Of a DNA stretch of 64,000 nt, positions 1 through 11,204 are shown in pieces. The notes under the pieces are model-generated. The model worked only from the letters and a program-made list of their open reading frames with translations. It did no database searches and had not been told where the DNA came from. Source of the DNA: Rotaria socialis. Lineage: Eukaryota > Rotifera > Eurotatoria > Philodinida > Philodinidae. Both the position numbers and the translations under genes were made by a program. The stretch covers positions 36,815-100,814 of the forward strand of contig CAJNYU010003118.1 in NCBI GenBank assembly GCA_905331475.1, in the 5' to 3' direction. Numbering within the stretch: position 1 is the stretch's first letter; each line of letters starts with the position of its first letter.

Positions 1-1712
1 TCTTCGAGAAAGTTCTTTATGAAATTAATGTTAGTGGACATGGCCCATGGAAGTGGCCTTTCGCTGATATACATGATGCTAGTTGCAATGATGATGAACG
101 TGAAATACTTTTTGATATGGGTTCGACATTTCGCATAGATGAAGTTTACGAACTTACAAAAGATTTATGGTGCGTTAGTCTTATACTACTCAATATAAAC
201 GATCTCTCGGTAGGGATCGATACAAAACTATATGATTATCTAGTTAAGAATAGTTTGGGGGAGAATGAACCATCAATTCTTATACTATGCAACTTTCTTG
301 AGCAAATGGGCGAATTTGAACGGTCACGACAATTTTGTCACCTAATATTACGTGATAAACCTGAAGGACAACAGCTGATTAGCATCTACTCTCATTTGGC
401 ATTGATTGAATATGACTTAGGCAATATTCATAAGGCAAAAGCTATTTGTGAACAAGCTTTAGCTATGCAGATTGAACTGGACATTCAGAATGGTGGGACT
501 ACAGCATCATCAGCACTCAACCATCTTCATTCTCGTCTCGGTCTGATTTTCAGTGAACTTGGAGACTACAAAAGAGCGGTACAATATTACGAACAAGCTA
601 CATTGATCAATGCAATTGTTTTGGATGAAGACGATGTAGATCTTGCTGTTGGCTTCAATAATTTGGGTGTGGCCTATAAAGACCTGGGTGATTTCAAGAA
701 AGCCCTGTATTGTTTAGAGGATCGAGCGCTTAAATTGCAACTATCGAAACTTCCTCCAAATCATCCAGACTTAGCTATCACATATTCGAATATTGGTGAA
801 ACATACTCGGAAAATGGAAACTATAGAAAAGCCCGTGAAAATCATGAGCGTGTGCTGGCAATCGAGCAGGTTACGTTACCTCCATTACATCCTTCTACGA
901 AAGCAACGTTTAATAATTTGGCTGTTGTATGCGAGAAAGTTGGTGACTATGATGCTGCACTTGCTTATCATCGGCAAGCATTAGAAGTGTTGCTGCATTC
1001 ATTTTCACTTGATCATATTTCCTTCGGAACCACATACAATAATATGGCTGTCGTCTTTGATTGTCGAGGCGATTTTGATGAAGCATTACGCCACTATGAC
1101 AAAGCACTCGAATATTTACTTGCTAGTGTAGGCACAGACAATCATCCGGACATTGCTTCAACTTACAATAACATTGGTATGATTCATTTTCAAAAGAAAC
1201 AGCTTAAGGAAGCTTTAGCATATTTTGAAAAGACTCAAAAGATCGAAGAATGTTTATTGGAGCCCAACCATTGTTCTCTAGGGACTACTTACAATAATTT
1301 GGGAATGGTATATGCAGCTCAAGATAGATTAGGAGACGCAATGGCATATCATCGGCGTGCATTAGCAATACGAAAACGGGTTTTACCAAAGAGTCACCCA
1401 GAATTAGCCACATCATATAACAATATTGGTGTTGTATATTTTAAACGAGGCCACTATAAAACAGCTATTGATTATCATCAACGTGTACTATCCATTCAAA
1501 GTGAATCTCTACCACATCAACATCCTTCAGTGGTTACTACCAAAGAACATTTGGGTGATGTTTATTTTCGTTTAGGTAATTATCGAGGAGCTCTCAAATA
1601 TTTCACGGACGCATTAGCTATGGCACAAAGGTGTTTACCAGCTACACATCCGTTGATTAAGCAATACACGGCTAAAATGAATCAAGTGCAAGAAAAATTG
1701 CCAAAAAAATAA
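1..1712 (+). CDS. ART-TPR protein, 5' partial: mono-ADP-ribosyltransferase C-terminal end plus kinesin-light-chain-like TPR array
   Basis: The reading frame is open from base 3, so the gene starts before the window; the first ATG inside (117) is internal. Bases 93-104 encode D-E-R-E, the E-x-E catalytic signature of R-S-E type ADP-ribosyltransferases, followed by an ILFDMG strand equivalent to VLFTMG in the complete paralogue at 20510-23983. After this come about nine to ten TPRs of roughly 42 residues with the kinesin-light-chain pattern (LPP.HP.LA..YNNIG..Y...G.Y..A...). The family transfers ADP-ribose from NAD+ to proteins; the TPR array probably binds the target, which is inference. No intron is visible. 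The stop TAA (1710-1712) forms part of an AATAAA polyadenylation hexamer (1707-1712). Its cellular role is unknown. Confidence 0.9.
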   Translation, partial: FEKVLYEINVSGHGPWKWPFADIHDASCNDDEREILFDMGSTFRIDEVYELTKDLWCVSLILLNINDLSVGIDTKLYDYLVKNSLGENEPSILILCNFLEQMGEFERSRQFCHLILRDKPEGQQLISIYSHLALIEYDLGNIHKAKAICEQALAMQIELDIQNGGTTASSALNHLHSRLGLIFSELGDYKRAVQYYEQATLINAIVLDEDDVDLAVGFNNLGVAYKDLGDFKKALYCLEDRALKLQLSKLPPNHPDLAITYSNIGETYSENGNYRKARENHERVLAIEQVTLPPLHPSTKATFNNLAVVCEKVGDYDAALAYHRQALEVLLHSFSLDHISFGTTYNNMAVVFDCRGDFDEALRHYDKALEYLLASVGTDNHPDIASTYNNIGMIHFQKKQLKEALAYFEKTQKIEECLLEPNHCSLGTTYNNLGMVYAAQDRLGDAMAYHRRALAIRKRVLPKSHPELATSYNNIGVVYFKRGHYKTAIDYHQRVLSIQSESLPHQHPSVVTTKEHLGDVYFRLGNYRGALKYFTDALAMAQRCLPATHPLIKQYTAKMNQVQEKLPKK

Positions 1713-3225
1713 ATATTTATACTTGCTTATTATTTAACATCTTTATGGTTTTGATAGATGAATAAAATTCCTTTGTGAAACACTATAATAGGCGGCAACA
1801 GGTATAACTTCGAATGTGAAATGTACCGTGCCATTTTACAAACTACTACAAGAGAGTATGTGGGTGCAGAACTAATCGACTTTGAAATCTTCATCTTTTC
1901 TTACAGAAAATTATAGAAAAAAAGATCATAGCTTGCATTAGGGAAGACTAAAGTTTTAATCTTTCCTGTAATATATAGAACGGCAAGACAGATCTCATTG
2001 ACTTGAAAACTTTTAGTTCTATTTTGCATCAAATAATGATCCGAGAAAACAATTGTTTGCTATTTTCTCTTTCTCTTTCTCTTACTTCTATCCTGCTATC
2101 GTAGATAGGTTCGTATACGAATATAAATTTGTACTTTACAAACTAAAGAAAATATCGATTATTTATCTGTTAGATCAATCACTCATTAACAGCCGTATAT
2201 TTTATTTATTTTATTTTAATGAATCTTAAAATCGAAAATCATCTGATAGATTTTTGGCCAAATTCTTCTCAAACAATCAATGGATATAATTCACAAATTA
2301 ATCCTTTTGACATAAATATTCTTCATGCAAACAGATCAAGAATTTATTTCATAATCATGTTCTACTCATAAACTGATCATATTAATAAAAACCAACGTTC
2401 AGATCAGAACTGCGAACAGGCTTTTTCTCATTTCTTAATGAAAATTGTATTTATTGAAGTAGAAATTGATGATGTTTTTGTTCACAGAACGAACTTGAAT
2501 AGATAACATCCTTTTCTATAGTAGAATAAATGTGGAAACTTCGGATTTCATCCGAAAGTTATGTGTGCTGCAAAAAGTGCATGGGGCATATGAGTCATTC
2601 TAGAATGTCTGAACACCAAAATTATCATGAGAAGCTAGGTAATTTGATTTCTGAATGCAGTTTTTGTGCATTTTGGGAGGTTTTTCAGGCGATGTTTCGT
2701 TAAAAAGCTACGATTTAGTTCAAAACTAGTATCAGATTCGGAATCAGCGTTAAAAACTGAGTCGATTTATATATGTTGTGAATAATTCTGAGAAAAATTT
2801 GTTTTTTGAAAAAAAATTCCTGTACTCCCCCTCAGGGATGGCCTGGTCAAAAATAGCAATTTTTTCGATAGCTCAGCCATTTCTTGAGAGATTCTTCTCA
2901 TCTTCGAACTCGGCCGAGATATTCATGAGATTGAACTGTGTGGAAAATTTCATCATGGTCTGACTCGCCTTTCGAAAGTTATCGTGCCTACGAGCGGACA
3001 CACTGACCGATTCTAGAGTGTACACAACTTTTTGAGTACACAAAAACAAAGTTTTTCCACTTTGTTTTGTTTCATCCGACTAAATAGAGAAAGATATTCT
3101 AGGGTTCTTGTGTAGCGTTGATAAGCACATATAAGATAACATAAGTTATCAACAACAAAAGAAACCATACACGCCAAGTTGTTGTTTTTTCTTTTCACAT
3201 ATCTTTAGAGCAAGTTTTTGAAAAT
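1713..3225. other. Intergenic, AT-rich
   Basis: I see no coding stretch here. It holds a pyrimidine-rich CTTT/TCTT tract near 2070 and a short palindrome around CTATCGTAGATAG near 2095. Short open frames lack family-like residues and have no splice context. The last 100 bases are the presumed promoter and leader of the next gene. Confidence 0.6.
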
Positions 3226-5526
3226 ATGCATCAATACAGCTCATCTATTGCTATTTTGAATATTATGGCTATACTATTGTTGAGTATCATTCCAAGTCAA
3301 TCGACTCCATTGGATGATTACGTTCATGCTGAAGATCCTCATTTTGGTTGGAGCCTTATACAAACGTATGATGAAGCAGATTACAAACTATATATTCTTA
3401 ATTTTACATCACAAAAATGGTACGATGGTAAGTATATTAAGAATTAGTTCAGAAACGAACCAGAAAGAAAATATCTGCATGATTAAGAATCATTTTCAAG
3501 TCGACCTATTTGGTGGCATTATCTATGTGTTATTGTACCACATAAATTAACGCGACCCAATACTGCTTTCATGCTTATTGATCAAGGAAGCAATACGGAC
3601 CGGTTAGAATATTTTTTTCTAGAAAACAAAAAGTTTAAGTGAATATATTCTAAATTTCAGCATTCCACAACCACAAGATGACTTTGTCGCTTTGACATCG
3701 ATGGTTGCAGTTGGCACAGGAAGTATTGCCGTTGATCTTCAAGATATTCCAAATGCACCAATCCGCTTTCCAGTAGACTTCCTTGACAGACAGAGTTACG
3801 GTTCTAAATTCTTTAATAATAGGCTGATCCAACTAATCGAAGTCGTCATGAAGATTCGTTGATTGCTTGGACTTGGAAAACATTTATTGATAATTCATCA
3901 AATCTTTATGCTCCTGTAAATATTCCAATGACAAAAGTATTCGATCATTTTCTATTACAGAGTATTTTTTACATAACTTATTTGAAACGCAGGCATCATA
4001 CCGTGCAATGGATGCTGTTCAACAGTTTACAGATAATCAAAATATTACTACACCGAAAACATTTATTATTGCAGGTGCCTCAAAGGTAGATTTTCTCTTT
4101 ATTTTTGTTACGGATATTTAATCGATTGTGAATGTAATCTATAGCGTGGATGGGCAAGTACGTTTCATTATTTATTAATATTATTGATTGCATGAATTTT
4201 ATTTAAACTATTCAGCTTGGCTAACAGCTGCTGTCGATAATGAACGTGTCATTGCTGCTATACCTATTGTCATGGATATTCTGAATTTTCAAACTGTAAG
4301 ATTTCCTTGGAAGGAGCTTTTTTTAATTTTATATTGAAAAAAATTGTTTTAATAGAACTTGCATCATCATTATAGGGTATGTTGAATATGATCAATTAGA
4401 TCAATTTCTATAGAATTGTTCTAGTCATTGGTTGGTTGGACTTTTGCTTTCAATGATTATTTTCACCTGAACATCACCCAATATGTTGATTCAGAAATTT
4501 TGACTCAAATGGCAGAATCTATTGATCCATATTGTAAATATAGTTTCTATCGAATAGAGCAGTGTTTCTTTGATGAATTCATAGACTATTTCGATCGATA
4601 CGCAAAAATGAAAATCTTACAAATACAATCGACTGGCGACGAGTTCTTTCTTCTCGATAATGAAGTTTGTTCAAATTAATAAAATCAAACGATCATTTTC
4701 GTTCTTTGGATTCTTCCTAGGCGGCTTTCTGGAATAAACTTCAAATTGCAACAGGTGGAACATATCTTCGGTAATCGTTTATTCTTGTTTTTTTCGTCTA
4801 AAATTAAATAGATATTTCTTTTTCTCTAGTCGAATACCTAATGCTGAGCATACATGCATTGGGCATATAATAAGTTTATTTTTTACGATGCGAAGTTTTT
4901 ATTTGAGTGTATACGATGTAAATTTAAGATACAAACAAAAGCAAATCTATGAAACAAACCATCTATTTTTATTTTTTTCAAGAACCGGCCATTACCTCAA
5001 CTTCAATGGATAAAATCATCGAATAATACACATGGATATATTCGTGCAACGGTCGATTTTAGCACTGGACCTAAACCCATCAGTGCTCTTGGTTATCGTG
5101 CTCGCACGTTAAACAATAAACGGTTTGATTTTTTTGCAAAAATATTTTTGCTTTTAGATATTGTTTTCATAAGTAGACGTGACTTTCGTCTTCTCATTGC
5201 TAATCCAGATGATCCAACTAAATCAATGGCAAATCCAGTGTTTTGGTTCACAACGGATCTTGTCATTGAGGTAAAATTTTGGGTCTTTTGAAATTAATAA
5301 ATAACTTTCAAAATCGAATCAACTGTAGGCAGAAACAAGCACAACAATCGTCTATTCATTAACAATAGAAAATCCGGTAGATGGTTGGGAAGGTTTTCTC
5401 ATTCAAGTGAATTTTCCTGGTCCTGACGGTACTGCATTGGAATTGACGACTGAAACACAAATTATACCCGACACTTATCCAACAACTGATTGTCACGATA
5501 CGCAATGTTGGGGAACACTTGTCTAG
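3226..5526 (+). CDS. PqaA/AprA-family secreted protein (PhoPQ-activated pathogenicity-related; autocrine proliferation repressor-like), 15 exons
   Basis: Fifteen exons can be joined in phase with GT-AG introns: 3226-3431, 3501-3602, 3661-3772, 3823-3936, 3993-4085, 4145-4157, 4216-4295, 4356-4376, 4425-4533, 4585-4664, 4721-4770, 4830-4917, 4983-5122, 5177-5270, 5329-5526. The product is 499 residues, the usual family size. Residues 1 to about 26 form a signal peptide. Family landmarks follow: NRPIWWHY, a WTWKTF motif, the nucleophile-elbow-like GASKRGW across exons 5-6, TGDEFF and PNAEHT near the place of the acid and histidine of an alpha/beta-hydrolase. GASKRG lacks the classic GxSxG spacing, so catalysis is uncertain. 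The family includes bacterial PqaA and Dictyostelium AprA. No lesion is visible. The donor of intron 1 (GTATAT at 3432) was chosen because the stronger GTAAGT at 3428 breaks the frame. AATAAA lies near 5564. Confidence 0.88.
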
Positions 5527-5975
5527 AAGATTTCTGCCTTTTAAAACTATAATCATATTACTTCAATAAACTTTCTACTGCCAGAGTCAATTGTGTTTTA
5601 TATCAAATGCAGCTTAGTCTAATCTGCTCTATTATTCGATCTACACAAAGAATAAAACAATTCCATTTTTCACTAGGAAACGGACACCTGTGTGGATTTA
5701 TTTGAAAATCATCATCGAATCCATTAGCACTATTTTACGGCCCTTCAAGGGACAGTACTACGAACTTTCTGCATTGCAGGTTATGGATAAATGTAGACTG
5801 CTTTATAAGACAACGCCTTATTCGATAGAATCGAACTGACGCATGATAGTACTCTTGTTTTGAAATAACTATCTAAATGATTTTTTTTATTCTCTGGATA
5901 GGTGTTATTCATTGAAACTAGTACGATGAGAATTTTGTGTAAGAGTAAAAAGCAAGCAAATATTGTTTTCGAGAT
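5527..5975. other. Intergenic between convergent genes
   Basis: This is the shared 3' space of two convergent genes. It contains the poly(A) signal of the upstream gene and nothing else I can identify. Confidence 0.6.
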
Positions 5976-7307
5976 TCAAGTAAGTTCTGCTTCGGTAGGC
6001 ACAGCATGGTAATTACCACGAGCATCAGAATTAGACACTCGAAGTTTCAGAATCGAAGCGATGACGATGATGATGACGATGATCGAAGCCAAAAGAGCGA
6101 TAGCAAAAATGATACCAGCGGTAGTTGCAGTTCTGAGACTTGACTGTTGGGCTAGATTGACTAGAAATAATCGATATAGAAATAATCTGAGGATATCATG
6201 TAAGAATTGCTGACCTTGTGTACTGTTAATCAACTTAACAGAGATTTCTGTAGCTGCTGTGACCACTGCAATGGTCGGCAGCTCTGGCACAACCGATCTC
6301 GGGGATCCGATGGTAGTGGTTGATCGTGGAGCCGTAACCATCGTCGATGACATTGTGCCAATGATCGGAAGCTCTGACGCAACAGATCTCGAGGATTCGA
6401 TGGTAGTGGTTGATCGTGGAACCGTAACCATCGCCGAGGACATTGTGGATGTGAATGTGAATATGGATGTGGTTCGTGTAGTTGTACTTTCTGGTGTCAA
6501 TGATTTGCATGATCTGGTATTTATATTACAATTTTGGTATGTGTTGCAGAAACAGACCTCGTTCGTGGAAATAGGGCTAACGTGTAAAAAAAACGCAAAA
6601 GTTTTCGTGAAATTAAATGCACGCACATGGCCATTATAACGTACTGCACGGCATTGTTCAATCATAGCACGTTCATAATTATCGGCAACCAGTGCTTCTT
6701 GACGTATGATATTTTCGACAATATTAATACTGCAAAGTATAGCGTTGCTCCGTACGTAATCGAGGCACTTTGAAACGTTAATGAACGGATGTTCCGTACA
6801 TAGCCTCGGTAACACTGATCGTTCTTCTAGCCCAGAACAGTTTACAGTATTCGACAAATCTTTCAATACAGTATTCATCGGTGGGAGTGGAGCATTCTTC
6901 ATATTCCAGTTTTTACACGTAACTAAATCAATATTGCAATGACTTTCTCCACAAATACAGATGGTCATGTTCTGAAAAGTTTCATACGGCAATGGAGAAC
7001 ATGTAGCAATGCCAACGTCGGAATTTGTTGAAAATCCATGACAACGTTTGAGTAATTGCCGAAATGTATTAGTATACCATACACCATCGCGTACTGCAAA
7101 CTCCATTAGTTGAACACGCTCACCAACATTAGTATAGACTCGAAAAACACAGAGTTGAAAATCACTAACTGTCATGGGAGCCATCGGCGAATAACATGTG
7201 ATGTTACGCGGTTCTGAAATCTGGTTTGGAGGTATGAGAATAAGCGAGTGAACATATATGGGCAGCGTGATGAGCACAATGATAATCATTTGAAAATAAT
7301 GGTTCAT
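5976..7307 (-). CDS. Secreted/type I membrane protein with cysteine-rich ectodomain and Ser/Thr-rich stalk, unknown function
   Basis: The frame encodes 443 residues. Residues 1 to about 21 are a signal peptide. A cysteine-rich ectodomain follows (about 35-275) with motifs such as CFRVY-type strands, CICG and CFCN and several N-x-S/T sites. Then comes a Ser/Thr/Pro stalk with a tandem 30-residue duplication, and a transmembrane segment near residues 393-418 (GIIFAIALLASIIVIII) with a short cytoplasmic tail. A 54-bp stretch (6161-6214) has a GT donor (CAAG/GTCA) and an AG acceptor (TTTCTAG) in minus orientation; it is phase 1, has no stop, and its removal keeps the frame, so it is probably an intron and the spliced product would be 425 residues. 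I do not recognise the family. The layout suggests a cell-surface mucin-like protein. Confidence 0.75.
   Translation of the reverse strand: MNHYFQMIIIVLITLPIYVHSLILIPPNQISEPRNITCYSPMAPMTVSDFQLCVFRVYTNVGERVQLMEFAVRDGVWYTNTFRQLLKRCHGFSTNSDVGIATCSPLPYETFQNMTICICGESHCNIDLVTCKNWNMKNAPLPPMNTVLKDLSNTVNCSGLEERSVLPRLCTEHPFINVSKCLDYVRSNAILCSINIVENIIRQEALVADNYERAMIEQCRAVRYNGHVRAFNFTKTFAFFLHVSPISTNEVCFCNTYQNCNINTRSCKSLTPESTTTRTTSIFTFTSTMSSAMVTVPRSTTTIESSRSVASELPIIGTMSSTMVTAPRSTTTIGSPRSVVPELPTIAVVTAATEISVKLINSTQGQQFLHDILRLFLYRLFLVNLAQQSSLRTATTAGIIFAIALLASIIVIIIVIASILKLRVSNSDARGNYHAVPTEAELT
6270..6449. repeat. 90-bp tandem duplication inside a coding stalk
   Basis: Two units of 90 bp (starting at 6270 and 6360) are similar throughout. 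They encode the 30-residue Ser/Thr-rich unit with a shared PRSTTTI motif, in frame. The copies differ at several positions, so the duplication is not recent. Confidence 0.85.
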
Positions 7308-7568
7308 GTTTCACAACGCTGAAAATTTATTTTTATTTCGTGAAGAAATCACCCACGCGCAATCAATATGTTGACAGAGAACACTTTATGAGTTTGTTTT
7401 TTTGCAAAGTAGACGGCTGAATGTTTTGTATTGCAAGTCATTAATTGTTTTTCTCTTCAGAACAACACACAAATGGAACAATACAAAATACATTCAGAAA
7501 AGTAAAGTGTAAGTAATTGTTCTGTAGAAAGAAGACATTGTTACTTCGAGGAACAATCTAGATGCTGA

Positions 7569-7601
7569 CGCGTGTGGGTGTGAAGCGAAGACCCACGCCC
7601 T
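7569..7601. repeat. Inverted pair of telomere-like GGGTGTG motifs
   Basis: GCGTGTGGGTGTG is followed, after about eight bases, by the complementary ACCCACGCCC. It resembles the TGTGGG bdelloid telomere unit in both orientations. Confidence 0.5.
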
Positions 7602-7613
7602 CATTTTTTTATT

Positions 7614-8870
7614 AATGCGGTGCGAAGCACAGCATTTATGTAGTCCGTCGCGAGTTTTTAATGCGATGCGAAGCAGAAGCATTTCTGTAGTCCGTCGCGA
7701 GTTTTTTTTTTTTTTTTTAAACGAGATCGTACGCAAATTNAACACCAGATTCAAGCTTCGCATCGCATTTCGTATTCGAGTAAAACTTGAATACCATCTA
7801 GTTTTTACTCGAGATCGTACGCATCTTTTCTGTCGTTTTGTGACTCTATGATCTCGAGAACCAAAAATCGTAGAAAACTCGTTGAAACGCAAGATAGCAG
7901 TATCGAGATCGAACTGCTTACAGCTTTTTTCGAATCTAAAATCCGATGTTTCATTCGGTCACAAATATCATTCCAAAATGACGAAAATGAAAGAAATTTG
8001 TCAAGAGATAATTAAAGTGACGTCATCAACATATGTTAGCCACTATAGTCTATTGATTTACAGCTGATCTAAGATAATGAATCATGGAGATAATTAATCG
8101 ATCAATCGAAATCGATCTTTAAGAATATATCGCTAAGTAAGAATGGAGTTTTCTCAGTGATGAATTTCATTATGTCGACATAAAAAAGTATTCAAGATTT
8201 CTCTGAATTGAAGATTTTTCCTGGATCGAGATTCCTGCTTCGCATCGCATTTTGTATTCGAGTAAAACTCGAATACCATCTAGTTTTGTTTCTTTCTAAC
8301 TTGAGTACGCATAAAAAGTTCTTATTAAGTGACGCGATGATCTAAAGAACCATAGATGCTAGAAAATCTATTCAAACTAGATATGAAAGTATGGAGATCG
8401 AACTTGTTACATCTTTTTCCCAATTTTCAATACTAGGTTTCGTTCGCCTAAAAATATCATTCGACAATGATGATTTTGAAGGGTTTTATTGTTTGATACT
8501 TTCGCGCTAATTAAAATGACGTCATCAATAGTTGTTAACCAATAGTCTATTGCTTTACATCTGATTCAAGATAATGATTCATGAAAATAGTTAATCGTTC
8601 AATGAAAAAAATCGTTAGAAAACTGGTTGTTACATTTTCAGAAAGATCTCCTAGTGATGAAATTCAAAATGGTCGATTTAAGAATAGTGAATGCGAAATT
8701 TTCATTCAAAATTTGTATACGGAAATTTAAAAAAAATAATCGACTCTAATGAATCTTAAAGTGGATCATTTATTTTTTAAATCTTATTCTCATTACTTTC
8801 GAATATTCGGCTCGTGTGCTTCGCACCGCATTTCGTAGTCGAGTGAAACTCGAATACCATCTAGTTTTAT
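7614..8870. repeat. Tandem diverged non-coding repeat, units about 480-580 bp
   Basis: A roughly 52-bp block that starts CTTCGCAYCGCATTT and contains CTCGAATACCATCTAG occurs at about 7756, 8238 and 8819. The DNA between also aligns: both intervals hold, in order, a GAGATCGAACT motif, ATATCATTC, TGACGTCATCAA, an ATAGTCTATTG motif and TAATCG. Two further half-units with GCGATGCGAAGC-like sequence lie at 7614-7700. There is no conserved reading frame. One ambiguous base (n) sits at 7740, 28 bases after a T tract, so local assembly may be imperfect. Confidence 0.75.
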
Positions 8871-9300
8871 CTGTACTTTTGCGATCTATGCACACAATAA
8901 ATAATTATAAACTACATTGACACTTATTGGTTGTCGTAAAAATGATTTATCACGATAGTGAGATCATTCAAAGAATAAAAAGAAATATGCGGGAAACAAT
9001 TCAGCAGATTATTTTGATGAATATTATTTAGGAATTGTTTAATTTTTCGATGCCTTTTATCATTTAATAGTAAATTACGGACATGACTATCTGATAAGCA
9101 GCACGCCCAGAAGAAGAACTGTGTGAAAAGAACAAAGTAAATGTTTCCATTGCTTTTAAACTTTCTTTACAACATGCAAAGAAATATAATTGACATGTGT
9201 GTGCTTTTGTCTGCGCTTGCTTCTTTAGCAAACAGACAGTAATTATGTTTCGTAACCATTCATAACATAGCAACACGTTAATGCAAACTTCTAGATGCAA
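8871..9300. repeat. Non-coding segment duplicated at 14361-14750 (copy A)
   Basis: It aligns collinearly with the segment downstream of the MAPEG-like gene. Shared blocks include TTTTGCGATCTAT, ATCACGATAGTGAGATCATT, CAGATTATTTT, AATAGTAAATT, a GACAGWCGATAATTATGTTT-like block and CACGTTAAT.CAAACTTCTAG. Identity is high in blocks with indels between them. Neither copy keeps a shared open frame. Confidence 0.75.
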
Positions 9301-10609
9301 GAAAACGAGCCGATCGACACAAATAAGTATAAATTGCACTCTCTGTATTTTGAATTTTTTCTTCTATCATCTCTTTGATAGACAAATTTTTTGTGAAACA
9401 CGATCTGAAAGGGGCGTTGAAGTATACAGGGTAGAAATTCACACCGATCCCCCCGACCATGAAAGAAAAATAAATAAATTGATTAACCAATTATGGGTGT
9501 TCATCTATATTTATTGATCTTTAATCCAATCGTATCAGCGCAACTTTCCTAAATGAATAATTGCAGAAATCCTTGTATAATATATTTTAACCATTTTCAT
9601 ACTGATAACTCTATTTAACATGTTTTTAATTGAGATCATATATTGATCAGTTAGGCGATGAACATAACTTCATGAGGAATTTTAATTTGCCTTGACATCG
9701 AGCAGTTTTTTTAACCGTGAATAGTAATGCCATTATTACATTCCGTTGGAAAATATTGTAGCTATCAGTGTTGCTTTCAAGAAAAGTGAATTTCTATTTC
9801 TTCTGTATTTTTCGCATTCTAAAGAAAATCAAGAAGGTTTACTGTTGTTTTTCAATTCAGAAAATGCTTGAGAAGTGAAAACTGCATTTATTAAAAATTA
9901 AAAAGCTATGTTACGTCAGGAGATATCTGTCCTGCCATAAGTATGTTCTCTTTTCTTCTCGTATCTATTCTATTTAAGAGTGAGTGTTAATGCTTAAAGA
10001 AGAGGGACGATTTCTTGTGAAAAGATAATAATAAGAAGAAGATTGTAACAAGCTAAATTAACTAAAATCTATATCAATGTAGAAGCGAATAGAGATGCAA
10101 TGCATCACGTCTCTATACTGAACACTGTTCGAAATTCGAATAGTGAAAGATATTTATTGGTTCTTATGGTGTTCTCAATAGAGAGACTTTTCTGTCTTCA
10201 ATTTTTTCGTTATTTTACTTGTCAGCCATTGACAAAATCGCTTATGTTGACGCCATAATATCTTATTTAATTATTTTATTCTTGTTAATCGATACAAATC
10301 TATGGTGTTTCTTCCTAGTAGTTTTACGAAAGCTTATAATATGATAGGTAGATCAACTCCACATGCATATTCTGACCTATAATATTCATAACAATACACA
10401 TCTGAGTGTTGTTGGGGACAACGAGGCTCTTTGTTTTCTATCGATATTGCCTGCAACCGAGAAAGCTGAATCGAATGCGACTGACATTGCTGGTATACAG
10501 TTATAACGACACGAAAATGATGATAAAATTGATAATACAGTTTTTTTCTCGTTTCAATAAGAGTGAAAATCTTTCCAAGATCTACTTGTAGAAATATAAA
10601 CATTTAGTC

Positions 10610-10775
10610 CTTGCTTTAATGCTAATGGTGATGATGTTACGGTGGTCGTTGTTGTAGATGATGGTTGTTTTGCGCAGACACAAGTCTTAGCTTCATGTAT
10701 TATAAAATGTTCAGCGTCATTAGTTTCTTCAACAGATAATTCTGCAAGCGTAAATGGATCCAAATACGCTGCAAT
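10610..10775 (-). pseudogene. Possible hAT transposase C-terminal relic
   Basis: A minus-strand frame that follows an AG (TTTAATAG) encodes IAAYLDPFTLAEL followed by an acidic helix and AKTCVCAKQPSS. The AxYLDPxT start recalls the block after the DDE core in hAT transposases. No other part of a transposase is recognisable nearby, so the assignment is weak and could be chance. Confidence 0.25.
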
Positions 10776-11191
10776 CTATTAAAAGAATTAAAATATTTTT
10801 TATTTACAAAAATAGGCTGATATCTCTATAGTCGATTTCGGCGAAGAAAAGGTTTTGCAACCGGGTCTATCTACGATTCTAAGAGTATAGTCGGGAATCG
10901 CTAGGAAAATTTTCTGAAAGAGGTAGTGCAAAATAATCACTGTCTTCAAAGATTTTTAATTGAAATTTTTGGGCTACTTATCGTAGGAAAAATAGCTCGA
11001 ATGGTTGTACTCTTGAAGAGCCGATTACTATTACCGCATATACAGATACAGAGAATTTTCGATTTTGATGCATAGAGTTATATGATAATCAGATCATATT
11101 GTGGAGTAAAGAGTTTGGCTGAAAAAAGGTCTTTCTAAGCACTTATTGGGCTAAAAAAATAAGTCCTTCGAAAACGCCCTGTGAATTAGGA

Positions 11192-11204
11192 GTGTGGGTG
11201 TGGG
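11192..11204 (+). repeat. Telomere-like tract
   Basis: GTGTGGGTGTGGG: two units of TGTGGG in an otherwise AT-rich stretch. Confidence 0.55.

Noticed and set aside
2540-3000. Similar GAAAGTTAT and ATTCTAGA motifs at 2546/2975 and 2599/3011
   Set aside because: Too short and scattered to support a repeat element.
3428-3433. Strong GTAAGT donor in exon 1 of the PqaA/AprA-like gene
   Set aside because: Its phase is incompatible with the conserved RPIWWHY exon; the donor four bases downstream keeps the frame.
6259-6639. Plus-strand open frame opposite the mucin-like gene
   Set aside because: It is the antisense of the Ser/Thr-rich duplicated stalk; Val/Asp-rich composition is a by-product of that coding repeat.
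7494-7892. Open frame over the repeat at 7.6 kb
   Set aside because: It crosses the ambiguous base and a T tract, and the residues are low complexity.
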